Shown in pieces: positions 14,702-21,633 of a DNA stretch of 22,845 nucleotides (position 1 is the first letter of the stretch; every line of letters starts with the position of its first letter). The translations under genes and the position numbers were made by a program. A model generated the notes under the pieces. It did no database searches. It saw nothing but the letters and a program-made list of their open reading frames with translations, and had not been told where the DNA came from. The DNA comes from JALYNX01 sp044867525. GTDB taxonomy: Bacteria; Actinomycetota; Acidimicrobiia; Spongiisociales; ZC4RG35. Location of the stretch: assembly GCA_044867525.1 (NCBI GenBank), contig JBIOVB010000037.1, positions 1 through 22,845 on the forward strand, read 5' to 3'.

Positions 14702-16255
14702 TCAACCCCGCAACAGCCCGATGGAGATCCCTTCCGCCAACGCCTGCCACGAGGCCTCGATGATGTTCTGGTGCACACCCACGGTGCCCCAACTCGACTC
14801 TCCGTTGGTGGTCTCTATCAGGACCCGGACCCGCGCCGCCGTTCCGTCCTGGGAGTCGAGGTCACGGACCTTGAAGTCGGTGAGCCGGAGCCGTTTCACG
14901 TCGGGGTAGGTGTCTCCGAGGGCGAGACGCAGCGCCTGGTCCATCGCATTGACCGGCCCGTCGCCCTGCGCCGAGACCTGAACCACGCTTCCGTCGATCC
15001 TGAGCTCGAGATTGGCCGTAGCAGTCACCTCCCCGTTGGCCCGGATGTGCACGGAGAGCGACTCAAGCTCGAACAGCTCTTTGAAATCGGGTGCGGCTCT
15101 GCGCACCAACAACTCGAAGGAGCCGTCGGCCGCCTCGAACTGGTAGCCGGCATGCTCCAGATCCTTGACCTGGTCGACCAGGGCCTGCGCCTGGTCGGGA
15201 TCGAGGTCCCACCCCTGTTGCTCGGCGGCGGCGAGGACCGTGGAACGACCCATGAGCTCACTGAACAGCATCCGAGCCGAGTTCCCGACGGCTCCCGGGT
15301 CGATGTGCTCATACGCGCCCTCGAGCCGGGTGAGGCCGGAGGTGTGCAGCCCGGCCTTGTGGGCGAAAGCCGAAGTGCCGACATAGGGGCGTCTGGAGTC
15401 GATCGGCGCCCCCAGGATCTCGGCGATCTGCTGTGCGATCGGATAGAGGCGGGGCAGCGAATCGGCCGGAATGGTCTCCACTCCGGCCTTCAGAGAGAGG
15501 TTGGGGATCACCGAGCACAGATCGGCGTTTCCGGTCCGCTCCCCGTAACCGTTGACACAGCCCTGTACCTGGTGGACCCCGGCGTCGAGTGCGGTCAGGG
15601 AGTTCGCCACCGCACAGTCGGAGTCGTTGTGGAAATGAACCCCGAGAGCGACATCGACACGGGCCCCCACCGCTTCTATTGCCGGCACCACCTGAGAGGG
15701 AAGCGCACCGCCGTTGGTGTCGCACAGCACGACACGCTCCGCTCCGGCTCTTGCCGCTGTCTCCAGGACCGAGAGGGCGTAGTCGGGGTTGGCTCGGAAC
15801 CCGTCGAAGAAATGCTCGGCGTCGAAGAACACGCGCTTCCCCCGTTCCCGGAGAAACCCGATCGACTCACCAACCATCGCCAGGCCCTCCTCGAGCGAGG
15901 CATTGAGTGCCCCAGTGACGTGGCGGTCCCAAGCCTTCCCCACGATGCAGACGAACTCGGTGTCCGCCGCCAAGAGCGCCTGTAGCTGCGAGTCGCGGTC
16001 CACCGGTCCTCGGGGACGACGAGTCGACCCGAAGGCGACCAGGACCGACCGCTGTAGAGCGAGCTCGGTCTTAGCCCGCTGGAAGAACTCGTCGTCCTTG
16101 GGGTTCGCCCCCGGCCATCCCCCCTCGATGAAATGAACTCCCAGCTCATCGAGAAGGTGGACGACGCGGAGTTTCTCCCCGACCGTGGGCGAGAGCCCCT
16201 CGGCTTGGGTCCCGTCGCGCAACGTGGTGTCGTAGATCTCGGCTGTCTGATTCAT
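14702..16255 (-). CDS. cimA: Citramalate synthase
   Basis: A 517-residue member of the isopropylmalate/citramalate/homocitrate synthase family. It would condense acetyl-CoA and pyruvate to (R)-citramalate, the threonine-independent entry to isoleucine. The catalytic/metal motif YDTTLRDGTQAEG is at 8-20 (R13, D14), the metal-binding HFHND at 207-211, and GCVNGYGERTGNADL at 232-246; the C-terminal ~130 residues form the LeuA-type regulatory (feedback) domain. The TQAEG ... IEGGWPG pattern and length match the CimA type rather than LeuA. ATG 16255 has GAGAGA 5 nt upstream. The leader carries an isoleucine-rich peptide and terminator, which independently supports the isoleucine assignment. Confidence 0.93.
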   Translation of the reverse strand: MNQTAEIYDTTLRDGTQAEGLSPTVGEKLRVVHLLDELGVHFIEGGWPGANPKDDEFFQRAKTELALQRSVLVAFGSTRRPRGPVDRDSQLQALLAADTEFVCIVGKAWDRHVTGALNASLEEGLAMVGESIGFLRERGKRVFFDAEHFFDGFRANPDYALSVLETAARAGAERVVLCDTNGGALPSQVVPAIEAVGARVDVALGVHFHNDSDCAVANSLTALDAGVHQVQGCVNGYGERTGNADLCSVIPNLSLKAGVETIPADSLPRLYPIAQQIAEILGAPIDSRRPYVGTSAFAHKAGLHTSGLTRLEGAYEHIDPGAVGNSARMLFSELMGRSTVLAAAEQQGWDLDPDQAQALVDQVKDLEHAGYQFEAADGSFELLVRRAAPDFKELFELESLSVHIRANGEVTATANLELRIDGSVVQVSAQGDGPVNAMDQALRLALGDTYPDVKRLRLTDFKVRDLDSQDGTAARVRVLIETTNGESSWGTVGVHQNIIEASWQALAEGISIGLLRG

Positions 16256-16275
16256 ATCGGTCTCTCAATGGCAAC

Positions 16276-16303
16276 AAAAAGACCCCCGCGGGATGCGGAG
16301 GTC
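16276..16303 (-). terminator. Transcription attenuator in the cimA leader
   Basis: On the minus strand GACCTCCGC (16303-16295), loop ATCCC and GCGGGGGTC (16289-16281) form a 9-bp stem with one G-U pair, followed by TTTTT. It lies 21 nt before the cimA start and downstream of the leader peptide, the position of an attenuator. Confidence 0.85.
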
Positions 16304-16310
16304 GAGGGCA

Positions 16311-16340
16311 GGGGCAGCGCCTTCCAAAGGCGCGAACCCC
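16311..16340 (-). promoter_or_regulatory. Leader RNA hairpin between leader peptide and attenuator
   Basis: A 7-bp stem (GCGCCTT at 16333-16327 with AAGGCGC at 16323-16317, loop TGG) can be extended by GGGG (16340-16337) pairing with CCCC (16314-16311). The same GGGGTTCG arm can alternatively pair, with one mismatch, with CGACCTCC (16304-16297) in the terminator stem, making it a candidate antiterminator arm. Which fold wins is not resolved by eye. Confidence 0.5.
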
Positions 16341-16381
16341 TAGGGAATGATGATCCGGCTGGCGGGCTGAATACCTCTCAT
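16340..16381 (-). CDS. Isoleucine-rich leader peptide of cimA (13 aa)
   Basis: The ORF reads MRGIQPASRIIIP and stops at TAG, with four Ile codons including three in a row (ATC ATC ATT) just before the stop. It precedes a hairpin and a U-tailed terminator in the leader of an isoleucine-pathway gene, which is the standard design for ribosome-mediated attenuation. The ATG lies 9 nt after the -10 element, so the peptide is probably translated from a leaderless mRNA. Confidence 0.8.
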   Translation of the reverse strand: MRGIQPASRIIIP

Positions 16382-16390
16382 CGCCGGGCC

Positions 16391-16419
16391 AGTATGCGAG
16401 GAGCCAATGGGTTCGTCAA
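16391..16419 (-). promoter_or_regulatory. Promoter of the cimA leader
   Basis: On the minus strand TTGACG (16419-16414), a 17-bp spacer and CATACT (16396-16391) make a good housekeeping-type promoter. Transcription would begin within a few bases of the leader peptide ATG at 16381. It overlaps the upstream region of the divergent phosphotransferase gene. Confidence 0.7.
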
Positions 16420-16451
16420 GACGACGACGTTTTCTGACATCCTCAGGACTG

Positions 16452-17366
16452 ATGGATCACTACGCGCCTCTTCCCACCAACGTTCAACTGGAGGCTCTGA
16501 GCACCGAGCTCAGCGGAAAGGTGCGCTTCGATCACCGCATCGTCGGAGGACTGGGCGGAACGATGGACGTCCTCCGTTACGTGGAAACCGGCCGGCGGGT
16601 TGTGCTCAAGCGTTACTGGATCCCTGAGCCCGGGGACGACGACGCACCCGCCGAGGGGGAGTATCGGATCCTGGCGTTAGCCGAGGAGCACGGGGTGCCT
16701 GCTCCCACACCGCTCTGGGTCGACAGGATCGGGCTCTTTCCGGAGAGAGCAGTCGCCATGTCTTTCCTCGAGGGAAAGGTGGTGCTCGATCCGGTCGACC
16801 CGTTGCACTGGGCGGCGCAACTGGCGACGACGTTGAACTCGATCCACGGAATACGAACCGATCCCACGGATGATGAGATCTTCCCAACCATCGGTTGGGA
16901 TGACGGCCACAGCTCGGAGGAGGCGGTGAAACAGCACCATCTCGGCCGGGACCTGTGGGAGGTGCGCCTCGCGGTCGCAGCTACCTTGGTGTCCGAGGAC
17001 CAGGTCTACGTCCACCACGACTACTGGCCGGGCAACACCTTGTGGATCGACGAGAGTTTGGTAGCCGTGGTCGACTGGGAAGGGGGATGTATCGCCGACC
17101 CGGCTCTCGACGTCGCTTACTGCTCCCTCGACCTCAGGTTGCTTGGCCTGGAGGAAGCAGCGGAGCACTTCACCGAGATCTATCGCGAGATCTCGGGCCG
17201 AGCTCTGGCCAATCTCCTCTACTGGGAGCTCCTCGCGTTGTGTCGTCCGATGCCCGACGTGGCGATGTGGGTTCCGGGGTGGCAGGCAATGGGAGTTGGC
17301 ATGACACCGGAGGTGGCCCGGGGTCGGCATACCGAGCTGATCCGTGCAGCGCTGAACCGGGTCTGA
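16452..17366 (+). CDS. Aminoglycoside phosphotransferase-family (APH) kinase-like protein
   Basis: About 304 residues with the small-molecule kinase fold of the APH/choline kinase family. A glycine-rich stretch (about 32-37) precedes K53 (VVLKRY), the Brenner-type catalytic loop is HHDYWPGN (H188-N195, catalytic D190) and the metal-binding VVDWEG has D208. A soluble ATP-dependent phosphotransferase of a small hydroxyl compound is the likely role; antibiotic resistance should not be assumed. ATG 16452 has AGGA 3 nt upstream; an earlier ATG at 16407 would place the divergent cimA promoter inside the gene. Single gene followed by a strong hairpin. Confidence 0.82.
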   Translation: MDHYAPLPTNVQLEALSTELSGKVRFDHRIVGGLGGTMDVLRYVETGRRVVLKRYWIPEPGDDDAPAEGEYRILALAEEHGVPAPTPLWVDRIGLFPERAVAMSFLEGKVVLDPVDPLHWAAQLATTLNSIHGIRTDPTDDEIFPTIGWDDGHSSEEAVKQHHLGRDLWEVRLAVAATLVSEDQVYVHHDYWPGNTLWIDESLVAVVDWEGGCIADPALDVAYCSLDLRLLGLEEAAEHFTEIYREISGRALANLLYWELLALCRPMPDVAMWVPGWQAMGVGMTPEVARGRHTELIRAALNRV

Positions 17367-17384
17367 CAGGCCGGCCGGACGCGA

Positions 17385-17418
17385 GGAGAGGAGAGACCCT
17401 CACCGGTCTCTCCTCTCC
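17385..17418. terminator. Bidirectional terminator between the APH-like gene and the sigma/anti-sigma operon
   Basis: A perfect 14-bp stem (17385-17398 with 17405-17418) closes a CTCACC loop between two converging genes. It is purine-rich on one arm and pyrimidine-rich on the other, with TTCTTC following on the plus strand. Confidence 0.8.
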
Positions 17419-17436
17419 GGTTCTTCGATCAGAAGC

Positions 17437-18042
17437 TCAGCTGCCGAAAGCTTCCTCGAAGGCTGCGCGCATCTCGGGGGTGCTCTCCCCGCTGAAACCG
17501 CAGTAATTCACGTTGCCCTCGCTCGCCGTGATCAGGTACTGGGTCCCCACTTCGAAGGGGATCCCGCCGATCAGGGCCTCCATCCCCGCCGGGGCATGGA
17601 GAACGACCTGGCCAGAGTCGCCGCCCTTGAACCAGTGGTCGACATCGAGAGTTATGGTCTCGCCGTCGACCGAGGTCACGGTGCCCTCGAAGGCCACCGG
17701 CATCGGGGCCAGGTATTCGACGCTGAATGCGATACAACTCGCCATCACGTCTTCACCACCCGCGTTCAACTCGAGAGGGGGCCCGGATGCCACCGGGGCC
17801 TCGCCTCCGTCGGTGAGTATCCCCACCGCCCCGATTGCCACGATCACGACCGCGGCCGCGGCCACCGCCGCATACCAATACTTCTTGCCCTTGCTCACCG
17901 GCTCGACCTGGACGTCGGTCGGTTCCTGGCTCATGATTTCCTCCAATAGGTGTTGTGACGACTGGCTCGTCACCGATTCCATCGCCACCTCGGGAGGCAC
18001 CGGGTCGAGACGGCTGAGTCGATTGCGCAGTTCGTCGGTCAC
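17437..18042 (-). CDS. Putative membrane anti-sigma factor with NTR/TIMP-like outer domain
   Basis: 201 residues: a cytosolic N-terminus (about 1-52), one TM helix (about 56-76) and an extracytoplasmic domain (about 90-201). The outer domain runs from Cys103 through AFEGTVTSVDGETITLDVDHWFKG and FEVGTQYLITA to Cys181, the layout of netrin-like/TIMP-like OB-fold domains, with two Cys that could form a disulfide. The start (GTG) overlaps the stop of the ECF sigma gene (GTGA), so it is very likely its partner. There is no recognisable zinc-binding anti-sigma HxxxCxxC motif in the N-terminus. Anti-sigma function is inferred from context and topology. Confidence 0.75.
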   Translation of the reverse strand: MTDELRNRLSRLDPVPPEVAMESVTSQSSQHLLEEIMSQEPTDVQVEPVSKGKKYWYAAVAAAAVVIVAIGAVGILTDGGEAPVASGPPLELNAGGEDVMASCIAFSVEYLAPMPVAFEGTVTSVDGETITLDVDHWFKGGDSGQVVLHAPAGMEALIGGIPFEVGTQYLITASEGNVNYCGFSGESTPEMRAAFEEAFGS

Positions 18043-18578
18043 GGTCGGTGCTCCTCGGGGTGTCGTTTCGGTTTCTGTCCGGCAGGGGAGGAATCCTGTC
18101 GGGCGAGTTTCGACTCCAGCTTGGACTTGACCCGGCCCAGGCGGAGGCTGACCGCATTGGGTGAGGTCTGTAGGACCACCGCGATCTCACGGGGTTCCAA
18201 CTGCTCCCACGCCCAGAGCCGCAGGAGCTCCCGATCCGCCTCGGAAAGCTCCGCGAGTGCCTGCTCGAGAGCCGGGTCCTCGTGCTCGTGGGAGGGTGAC
18301 ACCGTCGCCTCGGCGGTCATCCTCTCGAGGAGTCGAAGGTGGCGTTCCGCCCCCCGCCGGTGATTGGCCAGTGCCCGCCTGGCTACCCCGTAGGACCAGG
18401 GAAGTGGCTGCTCCTCGGGGACGTTGTCGAGCCGGCGCCAGATGGTGAGCAGCACATCGCTCAACACGTCGGCGGCGTCATCCGGCGCGGCCCGTCGCCG
18501 CAGGTAACGCTGAAGTGGCTCGTACACCCGGGCGACGACGAGCTCGAAGCGTTGCCGCCTCTCGATGTCAGAGCTCAC
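18039..18578 (-). CDS. ECF-type RNA polymerase sigma factor
   Basis: 179 residues with region 2 (about 12-78, with YEPLQRYLRRRAAPDDAADVLSDVLLTIWRRL) and region 4 (about 104-162, ALAELSEADRELLRLWAWEQLEPREIA then a helix-turn-helix SPNAVSLRLGRVKSKL). It should direct RNA polymerase to a stress or envelope regulon. The GTG start overlaps the stop of a 7-codon ORF at 18575-18598, and the gene overlaps its membrane partner by 4 nt. Its promoter is not clear; CAGAAT (18611-18606) sits 7 nt before that mini-ORF. Confidence 0.9.
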   Translation of the reverse strand: MSSDIERRQRFELVVARVYEPLQRYLRRRAAPDDAADVLSDVLLTIWRRLDNVPEEQPLPWSYGVARRALANHRRGAERHLRLLERMTAEATVSPSHEHEDPALEQALAELSEADRELLRLWAWEQLEPREIAVVLQTSPNAVSLRLGRVKSKLESKLARQDSSPAGQKPKRHPEEHRP

Positions 18579-18635
18579 TGGGGGTTTCTGTCCGCCATCG
18601 CCCCGATTCTGTCACCCGTCGCAGTCAGCGGCGCG

Positions 18636-18641
18636 TAGCTT
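18636..18641 (+). promoter_or_regulatory. Candidate -10 for the small charged protein
   Basis: TAGCTT (TANNNT) would start transcription near 18648, leaving a ~27-nt leader with a Shine-Dalgarno sequence, unlike the leaderless genes around it. Confidence 0.3.
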
Positions 18642-18675
18642 TGGGCCCGGATCGTCGAAGTTCGGGAGAGATCGA

Positions 18676-18831
18676 GTGGAAACGGAGCAGGAGCGGGCCG
18701 ACCGCCAGGAGCGGGAGCGCAAGGAAGCCGGGGAACAGGACGAGCGGGAACGCAAGGAAGCCGGCGAGAAGCACGACCGGGAGCGCAGGGAGGAGAGCGA
18801 GCGCTACGAGAAGGAGCGGCGGGGGAAGTAG
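18676..18831 (+). CDS. 51-aa mixed-charge helical repeat protein
   Basis: GTG-initiated, with GGGAGAG 5 nt upstream. The protein is almost entirely Glu, Arg, Lys and Asp. After a short lead it contains three 11-residue repeats (ERERKEAGEQD, ERERKEAGEKH, DRERREESERY) and a partial fourth (EKERRGK), mirrored by 33-bp repeats in the DNA. The composition suggests a single alpha-helix (ER/K type) or a coiled coil. No family is recognised. It diverges from the ECF sigma gene. The good ribosome binding site supports translation, but low-complexity ORFs in GC-rich DNA need caution. Confidence 0.55.
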   Translation: METEQERADRQERERKEAGEQDERERKEAGEKHDRERREESERYEKERRGK

Positions 18832-18850
18832 GCGGCCTCCGTGGCCTTGG

Positions 18851-18870
18851 TGAGGGGCGGGGACCCCTCA
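18851..18870 (-). terminator. Hairpin at the end of thrB
   Basis: A 7-bp stem TGAGGGG/CCCCTCA (18851-18857 with 18864-18870) includes the thrB stop codon. No U-run follows on the minus strand, so termination strength is uncertain. Confidence 0.4.
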
Positions 18871-19734
18871 GCCCTGGATCAACCCGGTGCTGGCGATCGC
18901 GGGGCGCAGGACCTCGACACCAGCTTCCTCCAGAGTCATGGCAACCCGCGGCTCCTGGTCCGAAGTGCACAGGGCGAGCACCGAGGGACCGGCTCCGGAG
19001 CGGGCGGCATGCATCGCCCCCGCCTGCTTGGCGATCTCGATCAGCCCGCTCACCTCGGGCGAGAGCTCGGCCCGGGGAGCTTCGTGGATCTCGTCACCGT
19101 GGGCCGCGGCCAGCGTCTCCGGGTCACCGGTGATCAGGCCCGCAGTCAGGGCCGAGACCCGAGCAAGGCTCCGTCGCACCAGATCGTGGGGATGCGAGGA
19201 CTCGATGACCGTGCGGGCGTGATACGTGGGGAGGACCCGTTCCGGGATGGCAACCACGACCCGCAGCCTCGGGTGAATCGGGAGCCGAATCGGCATTCCC
19301 TCGGCAGGGACCAAGGCAAGCCCCCCGTAGACCGCGGCAGCGACATTGTCGGAGTGGCCTTCCATCTCGGAAGCGAGCCGGAATACCTGATCGAGCCGAG
19401 CCTCGCCTCCCACTGCGAGTAACGAAGCTGCGCAGCCGGCGACGAATGCTGCTGCCGAGGACCCCAATCCCTTGCCGATCGGGACGTTGGACTCGACCTC
19501 GATCGCCAGTGGGGAGCCCTCACCGACGGTTCGCTTGGCCGCGGTGAGGACACAATCGATAGCGCCCGCCTCAGGCTGGTAGGTCCCGATGTGCTTGACC
19601 ACCCACTCTTCGCCGCGGATGGCACTCACCCGGCATCGAATGTCCAGCGCCAGAGCGAGACAATCGAATGCGGGCCCCAGGTTGGCCGAGGTGGCCGGGG
19701 CAGAGGCGGTCCCGGTGACTGGCTCCGTGCTCAC
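18868..19734 (-). CDS. thrB: Homoserine kinase
   Basis: A 288-residue GHMP kinase phosphorylating L-homoserine with ATP on the way to threonine. The N-terminal PATSANLGPAFDCLALAL, the phosphate-binding loop PIGKGLGSSAAA (85-96), EGHSDNVAAAVYGG and the C-terminal RSGAGPSVLAL are the expected motifs; length is normal. The thrA/thrC partners are not in the window. GTG 19734 has no Shine-Dalgarno sequence but TAATCT lies exactly 6 nt upstream, so the mRNA is probably leaderless. Confidence 0.93.
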   Translation of the reverse strand: MSTEPVTGTASAPATSANLGPAFDCLALALDIRCRVSAIRGEEWVVKHIGTYQPEAGAIDCVLTAAKRTVGEGSPLAIEVESNVPIGKGLGSSAAAFVAGCAASLLAVGGEARLDQVFRLASEMEGHSDNVAAAVYGGLALVPAEGMPIRLPIHPRLRVVVAIPERVLPTYHARTVIESSHPHDLVRRSLARVSALTAGLITGDPETLAAAHGDEIHEAPRAELSPEVSGLIEIAKQAGAMHAARSGAGPSVLALCTSDQEPRVAMTLEEAGVEVLRPAIASTGLIQG

Positions 19735-19740
19735 CGGCAG

Positions 19741-19746
19741 AGATTA
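19741..19746 (-). promoter_or_regulatory. -10 element for thrB
   Basis: On the minus strand TAATCT is followed by 6 nt and the GTG at 19734. It lies only 8 nt from the divergent -10 at 19755-19760, so the two polymerase sites overlap. Confidence 0.55.
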
Positions 19747-19754
19747 AGCGGGGT

Positions 19755-19760
19755 TAGCGT
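19755..19760 (+). promoter_or_regulatory. -10 element for the small two-TM protein gene
   Basis: TAGCGT is followed by 8 nt and the GTG at 19769, the divergent partner of the thrB promoter. Confidence 0.45.
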
Positions 19761-19768
19761 GCCCGGAC

Positions 19769-19987
19769 GTGGGCGACCTGTTCGACATCGAGAACCTGCT
19801 TCCCGAGTTGGTGGTCGGGCTGGGCCTGGCGCTGATCGTGGGCAACGGCCTCGCCTGGTGGAAACACCGTCAGGGGAAGGCTCCGGCAGGGGTCGAGGAC
19901 GCTCGATACCGGGCGGGACGGGTCGCCTTCCTGATGCTGGTCGGCGTGGTCATGACGGTCTGGGGGACCGTTTCCCTGGTCACCTAG
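19769..19987 (+). CDS. Small two-TM membrane protein (72 aa, unrecognised)
   Basis: Two hydrophobic helices (about residues 11-32 and 51-71) joined by a basic, polar loop (KHRQGKAPAGVEDARYRAGR). No family is recognised. The GTG start has no Shine-Dalgarno sequence but a TANNNT element at leaderless spacing. The stop codon TAG is also the first part of the next gene's -10 (TAGCAT), and the CDF transporter starts 9 nt downstream, so the two genes may share function or simply be packed tightly. Confidence 0.7.
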   Translation: MGDLFDIENLLPELVVGLGLALIVGNGLAWWKHRQGKAPAGVEDARYRAGRVAFLMLVGVVMTVWGTVSLVT

Positions 19988-19990
19988 CAT
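19985..19990 (+). promoter_or_regulatory. -10 element for the CDF transporter gene
   Basis: TAGCAT is followed by exactly 6 nt and the ATG at 19997. Its first three bases are the stop codon of the upstream gene. Confidence 0.5.
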
Positions 19991-19996
19991 CGCCCA

Positions 19997-20959
19997 ATGT
20001 CAGCCGGTGGTGGAACCAGGGCGATCGTCGCCGCGATGATCGCCAACGCCGGAATCGCCCTCGCCAAATTCGTCGCCTATGTCGTCACCGGATCGGCCGC
20101 GATGTTGGCCGAGGCGATCCACTCGGTGGCGGACACATCGAACCAAGGATTGCTCCTCCTCGGAGGGCGCCAGGCGCGCAAGATCGCCGACGACGACCAC
20201 CAGTTCGGGTACGGCAGGGAGCGCTACTTCTGGTCGTTCGTTGTCGCCCTCGTCCTCTTCTCCCTCGGTGGGCTGTATTCGATCTACGAAGGCGTGACCA
20301 AGATCCTCCACCCCCACGAGCTGGAGTCGATCGGCTGGGCGATCGGAGTGTTGGTGGTGGCGATCGGCCTCGAGTCGTTCAGCTTTCGGACCGCAATCGT
20401 GGAGGCGAGCAAGGTCAAAGGCGACCAGAGCTGGTGGGTGTACATCCGTAGTTCTCGCTCGCCGGAGCTGCCGGTCGTGCTCTTGGAGGACGCCGGGGCG
20501 CTGCTCGGCCTCTTCTTCGCGCTCGGCGGAGTCGGCCTCTACGTGGCGACCGGCGATGTGGTGTGGGACGCGGTCGGAACCCTGTGCATAGGTGCCCTGC
20601 TCGTGGTGATAGCGGTGTTCCTCAGCATCGAGATGAAGTCGATGCTGATCGGCGAGTCCGCATTGGAGAGCGACATCGAGGCAATCAGCCGGGCCCTCAC
20701 CGTCAACCCTGAGGTGGTGAGGGTGATCGACCTTCGCACCCAGCACATCGGTCCCGAGGAGTTGCTGGTTGCGGCCAAGGTCGAGTTCAGCGGATCACTG
20801 AGCGCCGCCGGCTTGGCGGCGGCTATCGACCAAGCCGAGACCTCGATCCGGAAGGCAGTGCCCTACGCCCATCGCATCTACCTGGAGCCAGACATCTGGC
20901 GTGCCGACTATGTGCCGACTCCCGACGGGCCGTCGGAGATCGGTCACGGGGCGGGATGA
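19997..20959 (+). CDS. Cation diffusion facilitator (CDF) metal transporter
   Basis: A 320-residue CDF protein with about six TM helices (to about 215) and a cytosolic C-terminal domain. TM2 carries H42-x3-D46 (AEAIHSVADT), followed by DDDHQFGYGRERYFW, the family signature. In TM5 the usual HxxxD is replaced by LLEDAGALLG (E164, D165), as in the ZnT9/SLC30A9-like branch, so metal choice (Zn, Fe, Mn or Co) cannot be fixed. It should move divalent cations out of the cytosol in exchange for protons. It converges with the methyltransferase gene, leaving 10 nt between stop codons. Confidence 0.9.
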   Translation: MSAGGGTRAIVAAMIANAGIALAKFVAYVVTGSAAMLAEAIHSVADTSNQGLLLLGGRQARKIADDDHQFGYGRERYFWSFVVALVLFSLGGLYSIYEGVTKILHPHELESIGWAIGVLVVAIGLESFSFRTAIVEASKVKGDQSWWVYIRSSRSPELPVVLLEDAGALLGLFFALGGVGLYVATGDVVWDAVGTLCIGALLVVIAVFLSIEMKSMLIGESALESDIEAISRALTVNPEVVRVIDLRTQHIGPEELLVAAKVEFSGSLSAAGLAAAIDQAETSIRKAVPYAHRIYLEPDIWRADYVPTPDGPSEIGHGAG

Positions 20960-20969
20960 GGTCCCTCGG

Positions 20970-21569
20970 CTAGTTGGGCTCGGCCATCGGTTTTGAGCCA
21001 GTAATGGTCACAAACCGATGCCTTCCCTCCTTCAGATGGCCGATCTCAACCGATCGGAACCCGATGTCACCCATGTCGGCGCCGACAGCCTCCGCGTGCT
21101 CGGGGGTGAGCCCATGACCACTGCCTCTCTTGAGGTGCTGCTCCATTACCAACAACCGCCCCCCCGGAGCCAAGACGCGGAGAACCTCAGCCAAGCCTCG
21201 ACCACGATCCGCCCAATGGTGGAACGTGGCCACTGCCATCACCGCGGTGAACCGGTCGTCACGGAATGGGATCTCCTCAGCCGATCCCAACTCGACTGCG
21301 GCAGTCGGAACTCTCTTGCGGGCACGCTCGATCATGCTGGGGCTGGGGTCGATCCCCGCCGTCTCTGCACCGGCCCTGCTGCCATGTTCCAAGGCCGCAC
21401 CCAGCCCACAACCGATGTCGAGGAAACGGTCGCCAGGCCCCAAGGCAAGGCGGTCCACAGCGAGGATGTTGCTCTGTGGGCTCCGATTGAGGAGGGAGTA
21501 CACCCACACCCTGAAAGGGGACCAGCGCTCGACGTCATCCACCACCGGAGAATAAGTGGACGATGACAC
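20970..21569 (-). CDS. Class I SAM-dependent methyltransferase
   Basis: 199 residues from GTG 21569. The SAM-binding motif is LDIGCGLG (50-57), followed by GIDPSPSMIERARKR and FHHWADRGRGLAEVLRVLAPGGRLLVMEQ, the Methyltransferase_11 pattern. The C-terminus (GFRSVEIGHLKEGRHRFVTITGSK) resembles small-molecule methyltransferases; substrate unknown. The GTG is chosen because GAGGGAG lies 6 nt upstream. The frame is open to 21839, but that extension crosses the divergent MerR promoter and gene. Confidence 0.85.
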   Translation of the reverse strand: MSSSTYSPVVDDVERWSPFRVWVYSLLNRSPQSNILAVDRLALGPGDRFLDIGCGLGAALEHGSRAGAETAGIDPSPSMIERARKRVPTAAVELGSAEEIPFRDDRFTAVMAVATFHHWADRGRGLAEVLRVLAPGGRLLVMEQHLKRGSGHGLTPEHAEAVGADMGDIGFRSVEIGHLKEGRHRFVTITGSKPMAEPN

Positions 21570-21633
21570 CCCGGGCTCCCTCGCCAACGCGACTCGGTAT
21601 CCAGGCGCAGTTCGACGCAGGGCGTGGGTGGGC

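Noticed and set aside
16407..16451. Longer start for the APH-like gene
   Set aside because: The added 15 residues are Ser/Arg-rich, and the region holds the divergent cimA promoter; AGGA precedes ATG 16452.
16452..17366. Antibiotic-resistance determinant
   Set aside because: The APH fold is shared by many metabolic kinases and nothing in the sequence or context points to an aminoglycoside substrate.
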